The notes: generated by a model from the letters alone, not told the origin. A stretch of DNA of 31,353 nucleotides from DRYM01 sp964526225 (GCA_964526225.1 CAZGLL010000022.1:1-31353), one strand, 5' to 3'. Counted from the stretch's first letter, positions 8,577-17,147 are shown. Translations and numbers: made by a program.

Positions 8577-9230
8577 TTAATCATGTAGGAACTTCTTCTT
8601 AAACCCTACGAGTAAACAAATTTCTACAAACTTTGTAAAAACGTAAACATAAGATACTAAAGCTATTACAAGTAATGCCTCAAATACTAATCCACAAACA
8701 CTTCCTACAAATAATATGAATAACCTCACATCTCTTGATGCGAACTGGGGTATACTACCCATCAATGCTGGATGTTTACCTAAATAATGTAGTGCTCTAA
8801 TATGTAAATAGCTTACCATAAGAGAGCCCGATAGAGCTAGAAAGTAAATTGCAAAACTAAACATGTTTTCTTTATCAAGAAAAACGTATGAAAAATATGA
8901 TGCGCCAAGAATAGCGACTATATCAACAATTCTATCTAGAACACCATCGATAAAAGCTCCAAACTTAGACGTTTTACCTAAGATTCTAGCTAACTCTCCG
9001 TCAACACCGTCAAGTATTGATGCTACTTGAACGAGAATTCCCGCTAAAATGGGGTTTGCTGAAACGTAGAAGTATAGTGGAGTCAAACCAAGTATGAAAA
9101 TAGCTATGGAGACTATGTTAGGTGAAGGTTTGTATCCCCTTGAAACAATGAATAAAGTTATTCTTGTAGAGATCTTTCTATTAACATATTTAGCTATAGG
9201 CCCATCCTCTCTTTTACCTAAAGAACTCAT
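8577..9230 (-). CDS. CDP-alcohol phosphatidyltransferase, likely di-myo-inositol-phosphate-phosphate synthase
   Basis: A 217-residue membrane protein with a complete CDP-alcohol phosphotransferase motif: D74, D77, G78, A81, R82, then exactly eight residues to G91, then D95 and D99. About six membrane segments are visible. Its gene overlaps the upstream cytidylyltransferase by 17 bases. In hyperthermophiles, CDP-inositol made by that enzyme is condensed with inositol-1-phosphate by a CDP-alcohol phosphotransferase to give DIP-phosphate, a thermoprotective solute precursor; in Archaeoglobus and others the two activities are fused in one protein. The specific role here is inferred from this gene pairing; the family itself is clear. 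The alternative is a phospholipid head-group transferase. Confidence 0.8.
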   Translation of the reverse strand: MSSLGKREDGPIAKYVNRKISTRITLFIVSRGYKPSPNIVSIAIFILGLTPLYFYVSANPILAGILVQVASILDGVDGELARILGKTSKFGAFIDGVLDRIVDIVAILGASYFSYVFLDKENMFSFAIYFLALSGSLMVSYLHIRALHYLGKHPALMGSIPQFASRDVRLFILFVGSVCGLVFEALLVIALVSYVYVFTKFVEICLLVGFKKKFLHD

Positions 9231-10014
9231 GTGTCCTCATCTCTTCAAGAACTGTATCTAGCACGGGTCTTGAATCACCATAAAGTAGCTCTATCAAATC
9301 TCTTGGGGTGTCGATGTCAATCCAGTACTCTCCTAAAACGTCAACAACCTTAACTTGGCAGTTACTTTCAGCCACTGTAGAGATAGCTTTAGAGACTGAA
9401 AGATCCTCATATCGAGCATTGCTTTTTTTAATAATGCCTATTGCCTCCTTTGTGAAGATCATTACGCCTACATCGATATGTGTGAAAGTTTTTAGGTTTT
9501 TCCCTATTTTCTTTAGAATACCGTTTTCGGCAAGTATTTTGGTTGCTTCTTCAACTCTAATAAATCTCGGCTTAGAATCGCCACCAACAATAATACATGC
9601 ATCATAAGTTTCTTCAACAATTCTTAATGGTACTTTATAGGTGTATATGTGATCCGCCATAGATACAAGAAATTTTTCTCCCATAACGTTCTCGCTACCT
9701 AGAAGTAAACTATACCCATTACCCCATTCAGGCTTAGGATTACTAACGAATAGTATTTTAACATCACTTAGAGCCTTAATGTATTTTGAAAGTATCCTCA
9801 TAGCTCTTCTAAGGAAGCTTTCGCTAACTACAATCACTATTCTCTTAACACCAACCTTAACTAATGCTGATAATGGATAAAGAATTAATGGAATGTTCTC
9901 TATTTTGTAAAAATACTTCGGTATAGAACCAGTAATTCCTCTAAGCCTTTTACCGAATCCAGCAGCTAAAATTACAGCTTCATCAACCTTGGTCATAGAA
10001 CTATTACCTGCCAT
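9214..10014 (-). CDS. Inositol-1-phosphate cytidylyltransferase-like nucleotidyltransferase
   Basis: A nucleotidyltransferase of the GlmU/RfbA fold. The N-terminal loop AVILAAGFGKRLRG is followed by IPKYFY; GNGYSLLLG and MADHIYTYK mid-protein are typical of the inositol-1-phosphate cytidylyltransferase half of the bifunctional DIP enzymes. EYWIDIDTPRD closes the fold. It should join CTP and L-myo-inositol-1-phosphate to CDP-inositol. The frame is open up to ATG 10047, but that start would overlap the upstream PEBP gene by 44 bases. ATG 10014, with GGGGAT five bases upstream, or ATG 9996, just before the conserved loop, are more likely. The gene overlaps the downstream CDP-alcohol phosphotransferase by 17 bases, implying translational coupling. 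The inositol-1-phosphate synthase is not in the window. Confidence 0.82.
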   Translation of the reverse strand: MAGNSSMTKVDEAVILAAGFGKRLRGITGSIPKYFYKIENIPLILYPLSALVKVGVKRIVIVVSESFLRRAMRILSKYIKALSDVKILFVSNPKPEWGNGYSLLLGSENVMGEKFLVSMADHIYTYKVPLRIVEETYDACIIVGGDSKPRFIRVEEATKILAENGILKKIGKNLKTFTHIDVGVMIFTKEAIGIIKKSNARYEDLSVSKAISTVAESNCQVKVVDVLGEYWIDIDTPRDLIELLYGDSRPVLDTVLEEMRTHEFFR

Positions 10015-10606
10015 AGTATCCCCATAGAACAGCGTATCCAACCACATGTGCCTTAGCGTACTCTAAGATTTCAACTAAATCACCATATATTTCCTTGGGT
10101 ACTTCGGTGTCGAGAGCTAATATTATGAAAACATATCTGTGAGATTCGCCGGGAGGAGGACATGGTCCTCCATAGCCAAAGTATCCGAAGTCGTTCTTAA
10201 GTTGATAACCTACGTTTTCAACGTACTCTTTCTTAGGCACATTTTCTGGGAGCTCGGAAACGCTTGGAGGCATATTAACTATTACCCAATGTACGAAGAA
10301 TCCGCTTGGAGCATCAGGGTCGTAAACTAGAAGTAGTAGCGATTTAGCATCGCCTTGAATACCAGACCATTTTAGAGGTGGTGAAATATTTTCCCCATCA
10401 CAAGTGTATTTCTTAGGTATTTCACCACGGTGTGGAAAAACTGTACTTTCAAGTTTAAACTCGTACTTAGCATTTTCTATGATATTCTTTACAAGTTCAA
10501 GCTGGTTTTTAGTTTCATGTTTAAACATTAGGAACCCTATTATTACCGCAATTATTACTACGAGAGAAGCTAAAGTCAATATTACTGTCTTACCATCAAT
10601 TCTCAC
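10004..10606 (-). CDS. Membrane-anchored PEBP/YbhB-family protein
   Basis: A 200-residue protein with an N-terminal membrane segment (about 7-28) and a single phosphatidylethanolamine-binding-protein domain. Family landmarks are IPKKYTCDGENISPPLKWSG, DPDAPSGFFVHWV and YGGPCPPPGESHRY, which line the anion-binding pocket. The domain should face outside the membrane or be anchored to it. The function of prokaryotic members is not settled; protease inhibition and ligand binding are suggested for relatives. It is the first gene of the minus-strand run PEBP, cytidylyltransferase, DIP-phosphate synthase, TrkH. Its stop lies inside the start region of the next gene, so it is likely co-transcribed; why a PEBP protein belongs here is unclear. 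Confidence 0.85.
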   Translation of the reverse strand: MRIDGKTVILTLASLVVIIAVIIGFLMFKHETKNQLELVKNIIENAKYEFKLESTVFPHRGEIPKKYTCDGENISPPLKWSGIQGDAKSLLLLVYDPDAPSGFFVHWVIVNMPPSVSELPENVPKKEYVENVGYQLKNDFGYFGYGGPCPPPGESHRYVFIILALDTEVPKEIYGDLVEILEYAKAHVVGYAVLWGYYGR

Positions 10607-10689
10607 TTACACCACTCCCATAACCCATTTATTACTCTAAAACAATTTAAGCTAATCGTAGAATCTAGTGCTGACAGAGGTGATTAGGA

Positions 10690-11265
10690 ACGGTTCTTTC
10701 AAAATTTAGAGATATAGTGTTTAACATTATCGTAGACTATGTCAAGGTACTAGGCAAAATAGGGTTTAAACCATGGCATTTCACATTATTAGGCTTCTTA
10801 TTCTCAATAGTTTATCTTCATACTATAGCATGCAATTCAATAGCATTGTCTATACTGTTCCTTTTAGCATCGGGATTCATGGACGTTTTCGATGGTGCTT
10901 TAGCTAAAGCTTTAGGAGTAGTTAGCAAGAGTGGAGCATATCTTGATTCGATAATTGATAGGTTAGAAGACATTGTTTATTATGTAGGTTTCATAATTCT
11001 AGATTTCAATAGCTACATTGTCAGCCTCGCCTTAGGTTTGACGATAACGCTTACATATAGTAGTGCAAGACTGGAAAATCTCGGAATAACTAATCCCAGA
11101 ATAAGTCTTTTTGAGAGAAGCGATAGAATCATCGTTTTAGCTTTGATCTTAGCTTTCTACATGGTTTCAACTGAAGTTTCTAGAACCCTATTTAACTTAT
11201 ACACTTTAGCTTTAATGATAGTTGTTCTATTAAGGATAATTACTGGGTATTTCGATTTAAAATGA
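10690..11265 (+). CDS. Second CDP-alcohol phosphatidyltransferase, possible archaetidylinositol-phosphate synthase
   Basis: The conserved active site is MDVFDGALAK, with Asp-x-x-Asp-Gly, Ala-Lys (Lys where Arg is usual), eight residues to Gly, then Asp-x3-Asp in SGAYLDSIIDR. Several membrane segments follow. Archaeal relatives attach inositol phosphate or glycerol phosphate head groups to CDP-archaeol. The first standard start is GTG 10717, giving 182 residues, but coding similarity extends upstream: codons from 10696 read LSKFRD, resembling the usual N-terminus of this family. A strong GAGGTGAT ribosome binding site at 10677-10684 sits five bases before an in-frame ACG at 10690, with a stop at 10681. 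I therefore place the start at 10690, either as an ACG start or as a one-base change from ATG. Head-group specificity is inferred. Confidence 0.7.
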   Translation, partial: TVLSKFRDIVFNIIVDYVKVLGKIGFKPWHFTLLGFLFSIVYLHTIACNSIALSILFLLASGFMDVFDGALAKALGVVSKSGAYLDSIIDRLEDIVYYVGFIILDFNSYIVSLALGLTITLTYSSARLENLGITNPRISLFERSDRIIVLALILAFYMVSTEVSRTLFNLYTLALMIVVLLRIITGYFDLK

Positions 11266-11272
11266 TTTGAAA

Positions 11273-12016
11273 CTATATTATGTTCTTAAACATTTCATCG
11301 ATTTTCGTGTTTTCAAGCTTCTCATATCTTTCAGTAGTTCCAACATCATACCATAAGCCTTCGTACTTGTACGCTAAAACCTTTCCACCTTCAGAAATTA
11401 TTTTAGGGATAAGGTCCCCCATAATGTCTATTTCCTTCTTCTCCTTAGCTATATCCTCAAGGTATGCTCTCGCATTAGTGTTAAGTGCGAGTATACCTAT
11501 TGTAACGTAAATGTTAAGCCAGGGTTTCTCACTAATTCTCTTCACAAACGAGTTTTCGAGTTCAACTACTCCTACAGGTATTTGGTACTTAGTAGCTACG
11601 GCTAATGTTGCATCAGCGCGATTTAGTCTGTGATAGTTAACCATGTCTTTAAGGTTTATCGTTGATAAAATGTCTCCATAATATATTACTATGTCGTTAA
11701 CATTTTCGAAAACACCCTTCCGAAAAGCATTTAGTAATGCACCACCTGTTCCTTTAAGATCCTTAGGGTCTTGAACATACTCAATATTCACATTAAATCT
11801 TGATCCATCTTCGAAATAGTTAACTATTTGCTCATGCTTATAACCTACGAGTAAAACAATATCTTTAATTCCATGGTGTCTTAGCAGTTTAACAATATAT
11901 TCTAATAGCGGCTTCTGCTTACTTCCGACAGGTATCATTGTTTTCTGAAAGTAGTATGTAAGTGGTCTAAGTCTTCTCCCCTCCCCTCCACATAGAATAG
12001 CGCCCTTAATCGCCAT
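11273..12016 (-). CDS. Sugar-1-phosphate nucleotidyltransferase (RfbA/GCD1-like)
   Basis: A 247-residue nucleotidyltransferase with the N-terminal loop AILCGGEGRRLRPLT, then QKTMIPVG and KPLLEYIV, DLKGTGGALL, YYGDILS as the metal site, and GLWYDVGTTERY near the C-terminus. It activates a sugar-1-phosphate with a nucleoside triphosphate; glucose-1-phosphate or mannose-1-phosphate are the common substrates, and the base cannot be told from sequence. It lacks the C-terminal left-handed beta-helix that longer archaeal homologues carry, so it is a minimal single-domain form. It ends eight bases from the convergent CDP-alcohol phosphatidyltransferase. It could supply nucleotide sugar to the glycosyltransferases in this window; that link is inference. 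Confidence 0.85.
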   Translation of the reverse strand: MAIKGAILCGGEGRRLRPLTYYFQKTMIPVGSKQKPLLEYIVKLLRHHGIKDIVLLVGYKHEQIVNYFEDGSRFNVNIEYVQDPKDLKGTGGALLNAFRKGVFENVNDIVIYYGDILSTINLKDMVNYHRLNRADATLAVATKYQIPVGVVELENSFVKRISEKPWLNIYVTIGILALNTNARAYLEDIAKEKKEIDIMGDLIPKIISEGGKVLAYKYEGLWYDVGTTERYEKLENTKIDEMFKNII

Positions 12017-12098
12017 CTATCCTTAACCCTCACAGAACTCCTATCGGCACTATTTTAAATTGTTTCTTCTAAGAAATAAATGTTTAAGAGGAGATTTC

Positions 12099-12674
12099 AT
12101 GGAGAAAACAGAACCCATAGTAACTAAGGCACTTATACTCGTAAATTTAGCAGTTTACGTTATAGCAGGCATTATTGGCGGGTCATTTCTTGAATTAAAC
12201 GATAAAGTATTAATGCTATTAGGGCAATTCAACTATTTCGTACTAAAGTATGGGTGGTATTTTCAACTATTAACTGCAATGTTCGTACATATCAATATAG
12301 TTCATTTAGCATTTAACATGTTCTGGCTTTACATATTAGGAACACAATGTGAATTAACATTTGGAACCAAAAGGTACTTGGCAATATATTTTACTAGTGG
12401 ATTTTTCGGAAACATATTAACGCTTTATCTCTTACCTTTAGAAACCATTAGTGCTGGAGCTAGTGGTGCTGTTTTCGGAATTTTTGGTTCACTCATGGCT
12501 TATAGTGGGTTTACACGTAGAAGAATGTTTGCTTCAATAGTCTATGCAATATTCATCCTGGTTTTAAATGCGGGATTCGGAGTTAATGTTGTAGCGCATT
12601 TTGGAGGTCTTCTATCAGGATTCATTTTAGGATACATCTACGCTAGAAGAGCAAAGATACTCTACAATGTTTGA
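12099..12674 (+). CDS. Rhomboid family intramembrane serine protease
   Basis: A 191-residue polytopic membrane protein. The catalytic serine is S122 in AGASGAVFG and the catalytic histidine H167 in VVAHFGG, a Ser-His dyad. H64, H69 and N73 in FVHINIVHLAFNM match the conserved oxyanion-hole and structural positions. Six membrane segments fit the basic rhomboid core. It cleaves membrane proteins within or near their membrane segments; the target is unknown. The reading frame is open up to a TTG at 12060, but ATG 12099 is preferred because it has a GAGGAG ribosome binding site at about 12088-12093 and begins directly before the first membrane segment. Confidence 0.9.
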   Translation: MEKTEPIVTKALILVNLAVYVIAGIIGGSFLELNDKVLMLLGQFNYFVLKYGWYFQLLTAMFVHINIVHLAFNMFWLYILGTQCELTFGTKRYLAIYFTSGFFGNILTLYLLPLETISAGASGAVFGIFGSLMAYSGFTRRRMFASIVYAIFILVLNAGFGVNVVAHFGGLLSGFILGYIYARRAKILYNV

Positions 12675-12748
12675 AAGTTTAGAACAGAAATGTTCGAAGC
12701 TATAGGATTTTAAGAATAAATTTCTAAAATGAATCCATGGTGTAACAT

Positions 12749-14812
12749 ATGAACGAAAAGAACTTAGTGCTCGGACTGGTTGCGACATTAATACTCGTAC
12801 TAAGCCTGCTAATGTCAACAACATTCAACGTTCCATCGTTAACAACGCATCCCCCAGCAATAGATCAGTCAACCGATACAGCCGTGAACGCGACAAGCGG
12901 TAACGCTACAGAAATTCAGGTAAATACGTTTAATACATACAATGAGCTCGTAGAATTTGTGAAATCATCTATTAAACCTGGGCTGCCTCTATTACCTTTT
13001 GTCAGAGGTGTTGTTTTATCAGACGTAGTATTTACGTCAACTTCGCTCCTACTGCTAGAATCCTCTAAGGGCACAGTAGTCCCTGTCACAACAACTGTGC
13101 CTACTACAACCGCGACCTTAGTTAAATCACCTCTAGAGTTCTCTAAGACTAATGTTCAAGTTGAAGGTGTTGATGAGCTTGATCATGTTAAAACCGATGG
13201 TGAATACATATACGTTGCAAGAGAAAACACAGTATACATCGTTAGAGCCTATCCCCCAGATGACGCTTCCTTGGTTTCGAAAATTCAAGTAAATGGAATG
13301 GTTAGAGGATTGTTCATTGAAAATGAAAAGTTAATTGTAGTTTACTTTGAAAGACAAGCCCCACCAACAATAACCTACACTATAGTCAAAGAAAACGCTA
13401 TTGAAAATTCTCTATACAAGTTTGCTCCTAAAGTAGTTATTGAAATATACGATGTTTCCACTCCGGAATCGCCAGTAAAAATCGGGGAATACTCAGCTTA
13501 TGGCTCATTTGTTGCTTCTAGACTAAGTGACAACATAGTCTATGTTATTTTGCAGTATCCAGCAATTCTTTACAAAGACTTTGTTCCATTACCTATAGTT
13601 AATAATGAAGTTGTTCCTCCAAGCAAGATAGGGTATTTCTGCAGAGACTACTCCTATGTTTTCACAATAATTTTAGCTATAGACGTAGAAAATGCAAGGT
13701 CCAATGAGGAAGTGTTTCTAACAGGATCTTCAGCTAGAATATACATGTCAAAGAGGAATCTCTACATTCTCTCAACGAAATATCCCGACTATAGAGAGAT
13801 TCACGTTAAAGCACTAAACATAATACTGGAGGATGCTCCGGAGAATGTTAAGGAAGCTATCGATAAGATTATGGAGTTAAACATTGACGAACACTTGAAG
13901 TACAAGCTTATTACTGAAGTTGTTAGTGAATACTTTAACAAACTATCTTCTACTAAAAGAAAAGAACTCATGGAGAATGTATTTAATGAACTAAAGGAGT
14001 TTATGAAAGAAAAAACCATCATCTACAGATTCTCAATTAACGGACTGGAGATTAAGGCTGAAGCCAAAGGTGAGGTTCCAGGGAAAGTTCTAGACCAATT
14101 CTCAATGGACGAATTTGAAGAATACTTTAGAGTTGCAACTACAGAAACAATATATGAACCATATGCTCCACCGAAAACCGTGAATAACGTTTACGTTTTA
14201 AACATGAGTCTTGAAATCGTAGGTAAGCTTGAAGGTTTAGCTTTAAACGAAAGAATTTATGCGGCAAGATTTTCGGGAACGAAATGCTATCTTGTCACGT
14301 TTAGACGTGTTGATCCGCTATTTACAATAGACCTTTCAAACCCAAGAGAACCTAAGGTTCTAGGGTTCCTTAAGACACCTGGTTTCTCAGAGTACCTTCA
14401 CCCATACGGAAACAACTATCTTATAGGTATTGGTAGAGCTGCTGACGAATATGGTAGAATTAAAGGGTTAAAAATAGCATTGTTTGACATATCAGATCCC
14501 GAGGATCCCAAGGAGGTTTCAAACATTACCTTAGAAGATTTAGGGCTGTGGTCGCCAATACTTAGTGATCATAAAGCATTCATGATAAATGAGAACAAAT
14601 CATACTTTGCAGTTCCAGTTAGAGGCGAAATAGAGGGAATATACATTATAAGCGTAAGTAACGGGAAACTACTAATTAAGGGATTCATTAGCTTAGAGGA
14701 CCCAATAAGAACAATATACATTGAGGATTTCATATACGGTATTTCGCTGTGGAAAATAAAGATAGTTGATGATGCAACGATTTCCGAAGTGAAAACGATA
14801 AGTTTAGCTTAA
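12749..14812 (+). CDS. Secreted protein with C-terminal beta-propeller domain (PF09826 type)
   Basis: A 687-residue exported protein. Residues 7-25 form a hydrophobic signal segment, followed by a Thr/Ser/Asn-rich linker up to about 130 that includes a run of Thr and Val (VPVTTTVPTTTATLV), likely glycosylated. The sequence TNVQVEGVDELDHVKTDG (about 134-151) is the hallmark of the archaeal/bacterial secreted beta-propeller family PF09826, and blade-like repeats such as VFLTGSSARIYMSKRNLYIL and NPREPKVLGFLKTPGFSEYL follow. Function is unknown; propellers usually bind proteins, sugars or metals on the cell surface. It is preceded by GGTGT as a weak ribosome binding site. It lies 74 bases after the rhomboid gene on the same strand but shows no C-terminal membrane anchor that rhomboid would cut. 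Confidence 0.82.
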   Translation: MNEKNLVLGLVATLILVLSLLMSTTFNVPSLTTHPPAIDQSTDTAVNATSGNATEIQVNTFNTYNELVEFVKSSIKPGLPLLPFVRGVVLSDVVFTSTSLLLLESSKGTVVPVTTTVPTTTATLVKSPLEFSKTNVQVEGVDELDHVKTDGEYIYVARENTVYIVRAYPPDDASLVSKIQVNGMVRGLFIENEKLIVVYFERQAPPTITYTIVKENAIENSLYKFAPKVVIEIYDVSTPESPVKIGEYSAYGSFVASRLSDNIVYVILQYPAILYKDFVPLPIVNNEVVPPSKIGYFCRDYSYVFTIILAIDVENARSNEEVFLTGSSARIYMSKRNLYILSTKYPDYREIHVKALNIILEDAPENVKEAIDKIMELNIDEHLKYKLITEVVSEYFNKLSSTKRKELMENVFNELKEFMKEKTIIYRFSINGLEIKAEAKGEVPGKVLDQFSMDEFEEYFRVATTETIYEPYAPPKTVNNVYVLNMSLEIVGKLEGLALNERIYAARFSGTKCYLVTFRRVDPLFTIDLSNPREPKVLGFLKTPGFSEYLHPYGNNYLIGIGRAADEYGRIKGLKIALFDISDPEDPKEVSNITLEDLGLWSPILSDHKAFMINENKSYFAVPVRGEIEGIYIISVSNGKLLIKGFISLEDPIRTIYIEDFIYGISLWKIKIVDDATISEVKTISLA

Positions 14813-14818
14813 TCAATA

Positions 14819-14840
14819 TTTGCTTTCTTTTCTTCTTTCT
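14819..14840 (+). terminator. T-rich archaeal terminator after beta-propeller gene
   Basis: Seven bases after the stop begins a pyrimidine tract with several runs of three to four T and no stem-loop. Oligo-T tracts in the non-template strand terminate archaeal RNA polymerase. Confidence 0.45.
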
Positions 14841-14924
14841 ACCGTAATTTGTGGTAAGGCTTAAGTTAGTATTCTAACACACACCAACTATAGTAGCTTA
14901 GGGTATCGGCGATGGTAATGTCCT

Positions 14925-17147
14925 ATGAAAGATATTGAATGGTGGAAAAAACCGGCTAGAGTTTTCCAGTTCAACCTTGAAGACCCATATGGTTTCTTCA
15001 TTAAGAAATTCGATGCAGAAACGTTAGTTAATCTAGCTAGAAGAATGAGAGCAAACGTCCTAGTTGTTTTTGCAAGAGACGCTTGGGGTAGGAGGCTTTA
15101 TCTTAGAGGTAAGGTTGCACCTAAACATCCTAGGCTTACTGAGAAATCAAGTGTTGAAAAGCTTGTTGAAGAAGCTAGAAAGTTCGGTATAAAAGTTGTA
15201 ATTATGGTTGCACATACGGCTAACAAGTACATGTATGAGAAACACCCTGACTGGGCTCAAGTTAACGCTAAAGGGGAAATTATAGTTTTAGAACATATTC
15301 CATCAGAATTTAAGATTAAAAGTCCTCAATGGCCTCTTCTCTGCATAAATTCACCGTATATTCAATATTTAGAGGAGGAAGTTAGCGAAAGTATTAAAGC
15401 AACAAATCCTGACGGAGTACTTTTAGATTCATTTAGATATCAACCTGACTTCAATAAGGCTTGTTACTGTGATTATTGTCAAATAGCTTTCACTAAGGAG
15501 ACAGGACTCGAGCTTCCTGAAGAAGAAAACTGGGAAACTATGGAATGGAAGGAGGCTTGGAAATGGCGTTACAAAGTTGTTGTTAGAGCTATAGCTAGAC
15601 TTAGAAACATCGTTAAAAAATACGATCCAAACCTGGTTTACATGTACAATAATCATCCAGCAGGATGGGCTGGTAGAGCAAATAAGGTTGTCGAAGACCT
15701 TAGAGACATCATAGACGTAGTTTTTGCTGAATGTAGTGAAGCAGATCATCAACCACCAGGGTTCATATCCGAAATGGTTAGATTAACTAAGGCTATGAGT
15801 GGAGAGAAACCTGTCTGGGCATCCAGAAACGCCTTCTACATGTATAGAACAGTTACGTCGGCAACACCAATAATTGTTAAACAGGGCCTTAGAGAAGCAC
15901 TTATAGCCGGAGGATCACCATGGGTACTGTTCTTTTCGTCAACACTAACTCAGGATCCTAGAGTTTTAGACGCTGTTGCTGAAGTTTATAAGGAAATAGA
16001 GGAAATGGAAGATTACCTCATAGGTCTTGAGGAAGTAAAGTATGTTGGTATTGTAGCATCGAATGCTACAAGGGACTGGTATGGTAAAAGTAATCCAGCA
16101 ATTTATGTTGATGAAACAAGGGGGTTCTACTATGCTTTAGTAAACCAACATATACCGGTAGGGTTCATTGCAGATACGGACCTTGCTAATGTAGAAAAAC
16201 TTTCACAGTATTCAACAGTAATATTAGCGAATACAGCGTGTGTTTCAGATAAATCGATTGAAGCATTGAAGAAATATGTGGAGGAAGGTGGAGGAATAGT
16301 TGCTACATATCAAGCAACAACATTGGATATGGATGGTGTTGATAGAGAAGATTTTGGAATTTCAGAGCTTCTAGGAGCACATTATGAGGGAGTACTTAGC
16401 CTTCCATGGAGCTACGTTATACTTGAGAAGGATGGTTTCAAAAAAGTACATAATATTGTACCGCTTGGTGACATGGATTACACGTTTAAAAATAAAAGGA
16501 GCGAGGAGGGATTAGCTAACCAGGTTAGAGCTAAAGTTGAGAGTGAAAAAGTAAAGATAATAGGTAGAATGGCCCTTGCTGCAGCAGACTACGGATTCGA
16601 ATATACCTTAGGTAGAAGTACTCCGCCAATAGGAATAGAGACTATGGAACCATCAATAATAGTTTCTGAAGACAAAGTATTCTATTTCTCATTCCAACTA
16701 GGGAGACATTTCTGGAGAATAGGACACCCAGATTATTTAAACATGATAGTTGAAAGTACACTCTATGTAGCAAAGAATCCGCCACCAATAGAAACAAATG
16801 CTCCAGAAACAGTTGAAATAAGCTTATTTAAGAGAGATAACGAACTATTCTTTATTCACTTACTTAACCACACATATAATCAACGAGTACTCTCAATACC
16901 AATGGGTCCAAGTAGACAAGCACTACCTGGGTATAGTCAACCCTATGCTGTTCATCCGCCTAGAAGAGTAGATCCAATAAGTAATATTAGAATAAAACTT
17001 AAGCTGGGAAAGGATTGGGAAGAAGCAAAAATAGTTTTGCCGCTAAGGAAAGCTGAGAAAAAGGTAAAAATAAGGAATAATGAGATTTCATATACCTTAC
17101 CTATATTGAATGAATACGAAGCAATAGTTATAGAGAAAACATATTAA
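14925..17147 (+). CDS. Putative glycoside hydrolase (GHL6-like TIM barrel with GH42-type trimerisation domain)
   Basis: A 740-residue protein without a signal peptide. The N-terminal 350 residues look like a TIM barrel of the hypothetical glycoside hydrolase group GHL6: NPDGVLLDSFRY, then ACYCDYCQIAF (a Cys-x-Cys-x2-Cys cluster also seen in relatives) and AECSEADHQ. From about 370 to 600 follows a beta-galactosidase-trimerisation-like Rossmann region (VGIVASNATRDWY, TVILANTACVSDKSIEALKKYVEEGG), and a C-terminal beta-sandwich ends the protein. Catalytic acids are probably the Asp of GVLLDS and the Glu of AECSE, which is inference. The substrate is unknown; relatives are often linked to galactosides, fucosides or uronates. 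It is monocistronic, with a TATA-like GCTTAAG near 14859 and GGTAAT before the ATG. Confidence 0.72.
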   Translation: MKDIEWWKKPARVFQFNLEDPYGFFIKKFDAETLVNLARRMRANVLVVFARDAWGRRLYLRGKVAPKHPRLTEKSSVEKLVEEARKFGIKVVIMVAHTANKYMYEKHPDWAQVNAKGEIIVLEHIPSEFKIKSPQWPLLCINSPYIQYLEEEVSESIKATNPDGVLLDSFRYQPDFNKACYCDYCQIAFTKETGLELPEEENWETMEWKEAWKWRYKVVVRAIARLRNIVKKYDPNLVYMYNNHPAGWAGRANKVVEDLRDIIDVVFAECSEADHQPPGFISEMVRLTKAMSGEKPVWASRNAFYMYRTVTSATPIIVKQGLREALIAGGSPWVLFFSSTLTQDPRVLDAVAEVYKEIEEMEDYLIGLEEVKYVGIVASNATRDWYGKSNPAIYVDETRGFYYALVNQHIPVGFIADTDLANVEKLSQYSTVILANTACVSDKSIEALKKYVEEGGGIVATYQATTLDMDGVDREDFGISELLGAHYEGVLSLPWSYVILEKDGFKKVHNIVPLGDMDYTFKNKRSEEGLANQVRAKVESEKVKIIGRMALAAADYGFEYTLGRSTPPIGIETMEPSIIVSEDKVFYFSFQLGRHFWRIGHPDYLNMIVESTLYVAKNPPPIETNAPETVEISLFKRDNELFFIHLLNHTYNQRVLSIPMGPSRQALPGYSQPYAVHPPRRVDPISNIRIKLKLGKDWEEAKIVLPLRKAEKKVKIRNNEISYTLPILNEYEAIVIEKTY

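Noticed and set aside
10015..10047. Longest start (ATG 10047) for the inositol-1-phosphate cytidylyltransferase
   Set aside because: It would overlap the PEBP gene by 44 bases and add residues before the conserved nucleotide-binding loop; ATG 10014 or 9996 fits better.
12060..12098. Upstream TTG start for the rhomboid gene
   Set aside because: ATG 12099 has a good GAGGAG site and the extra 13 residues show no family similarity.
15429..15752. 107-codon open frame antisense to the putative glycoside hydrolase
   Set aside because: It lies entirely within a well supported gene, has no ribosome binding site, and its translation has low-complexity Ser/Phe content typical of shadow frames.
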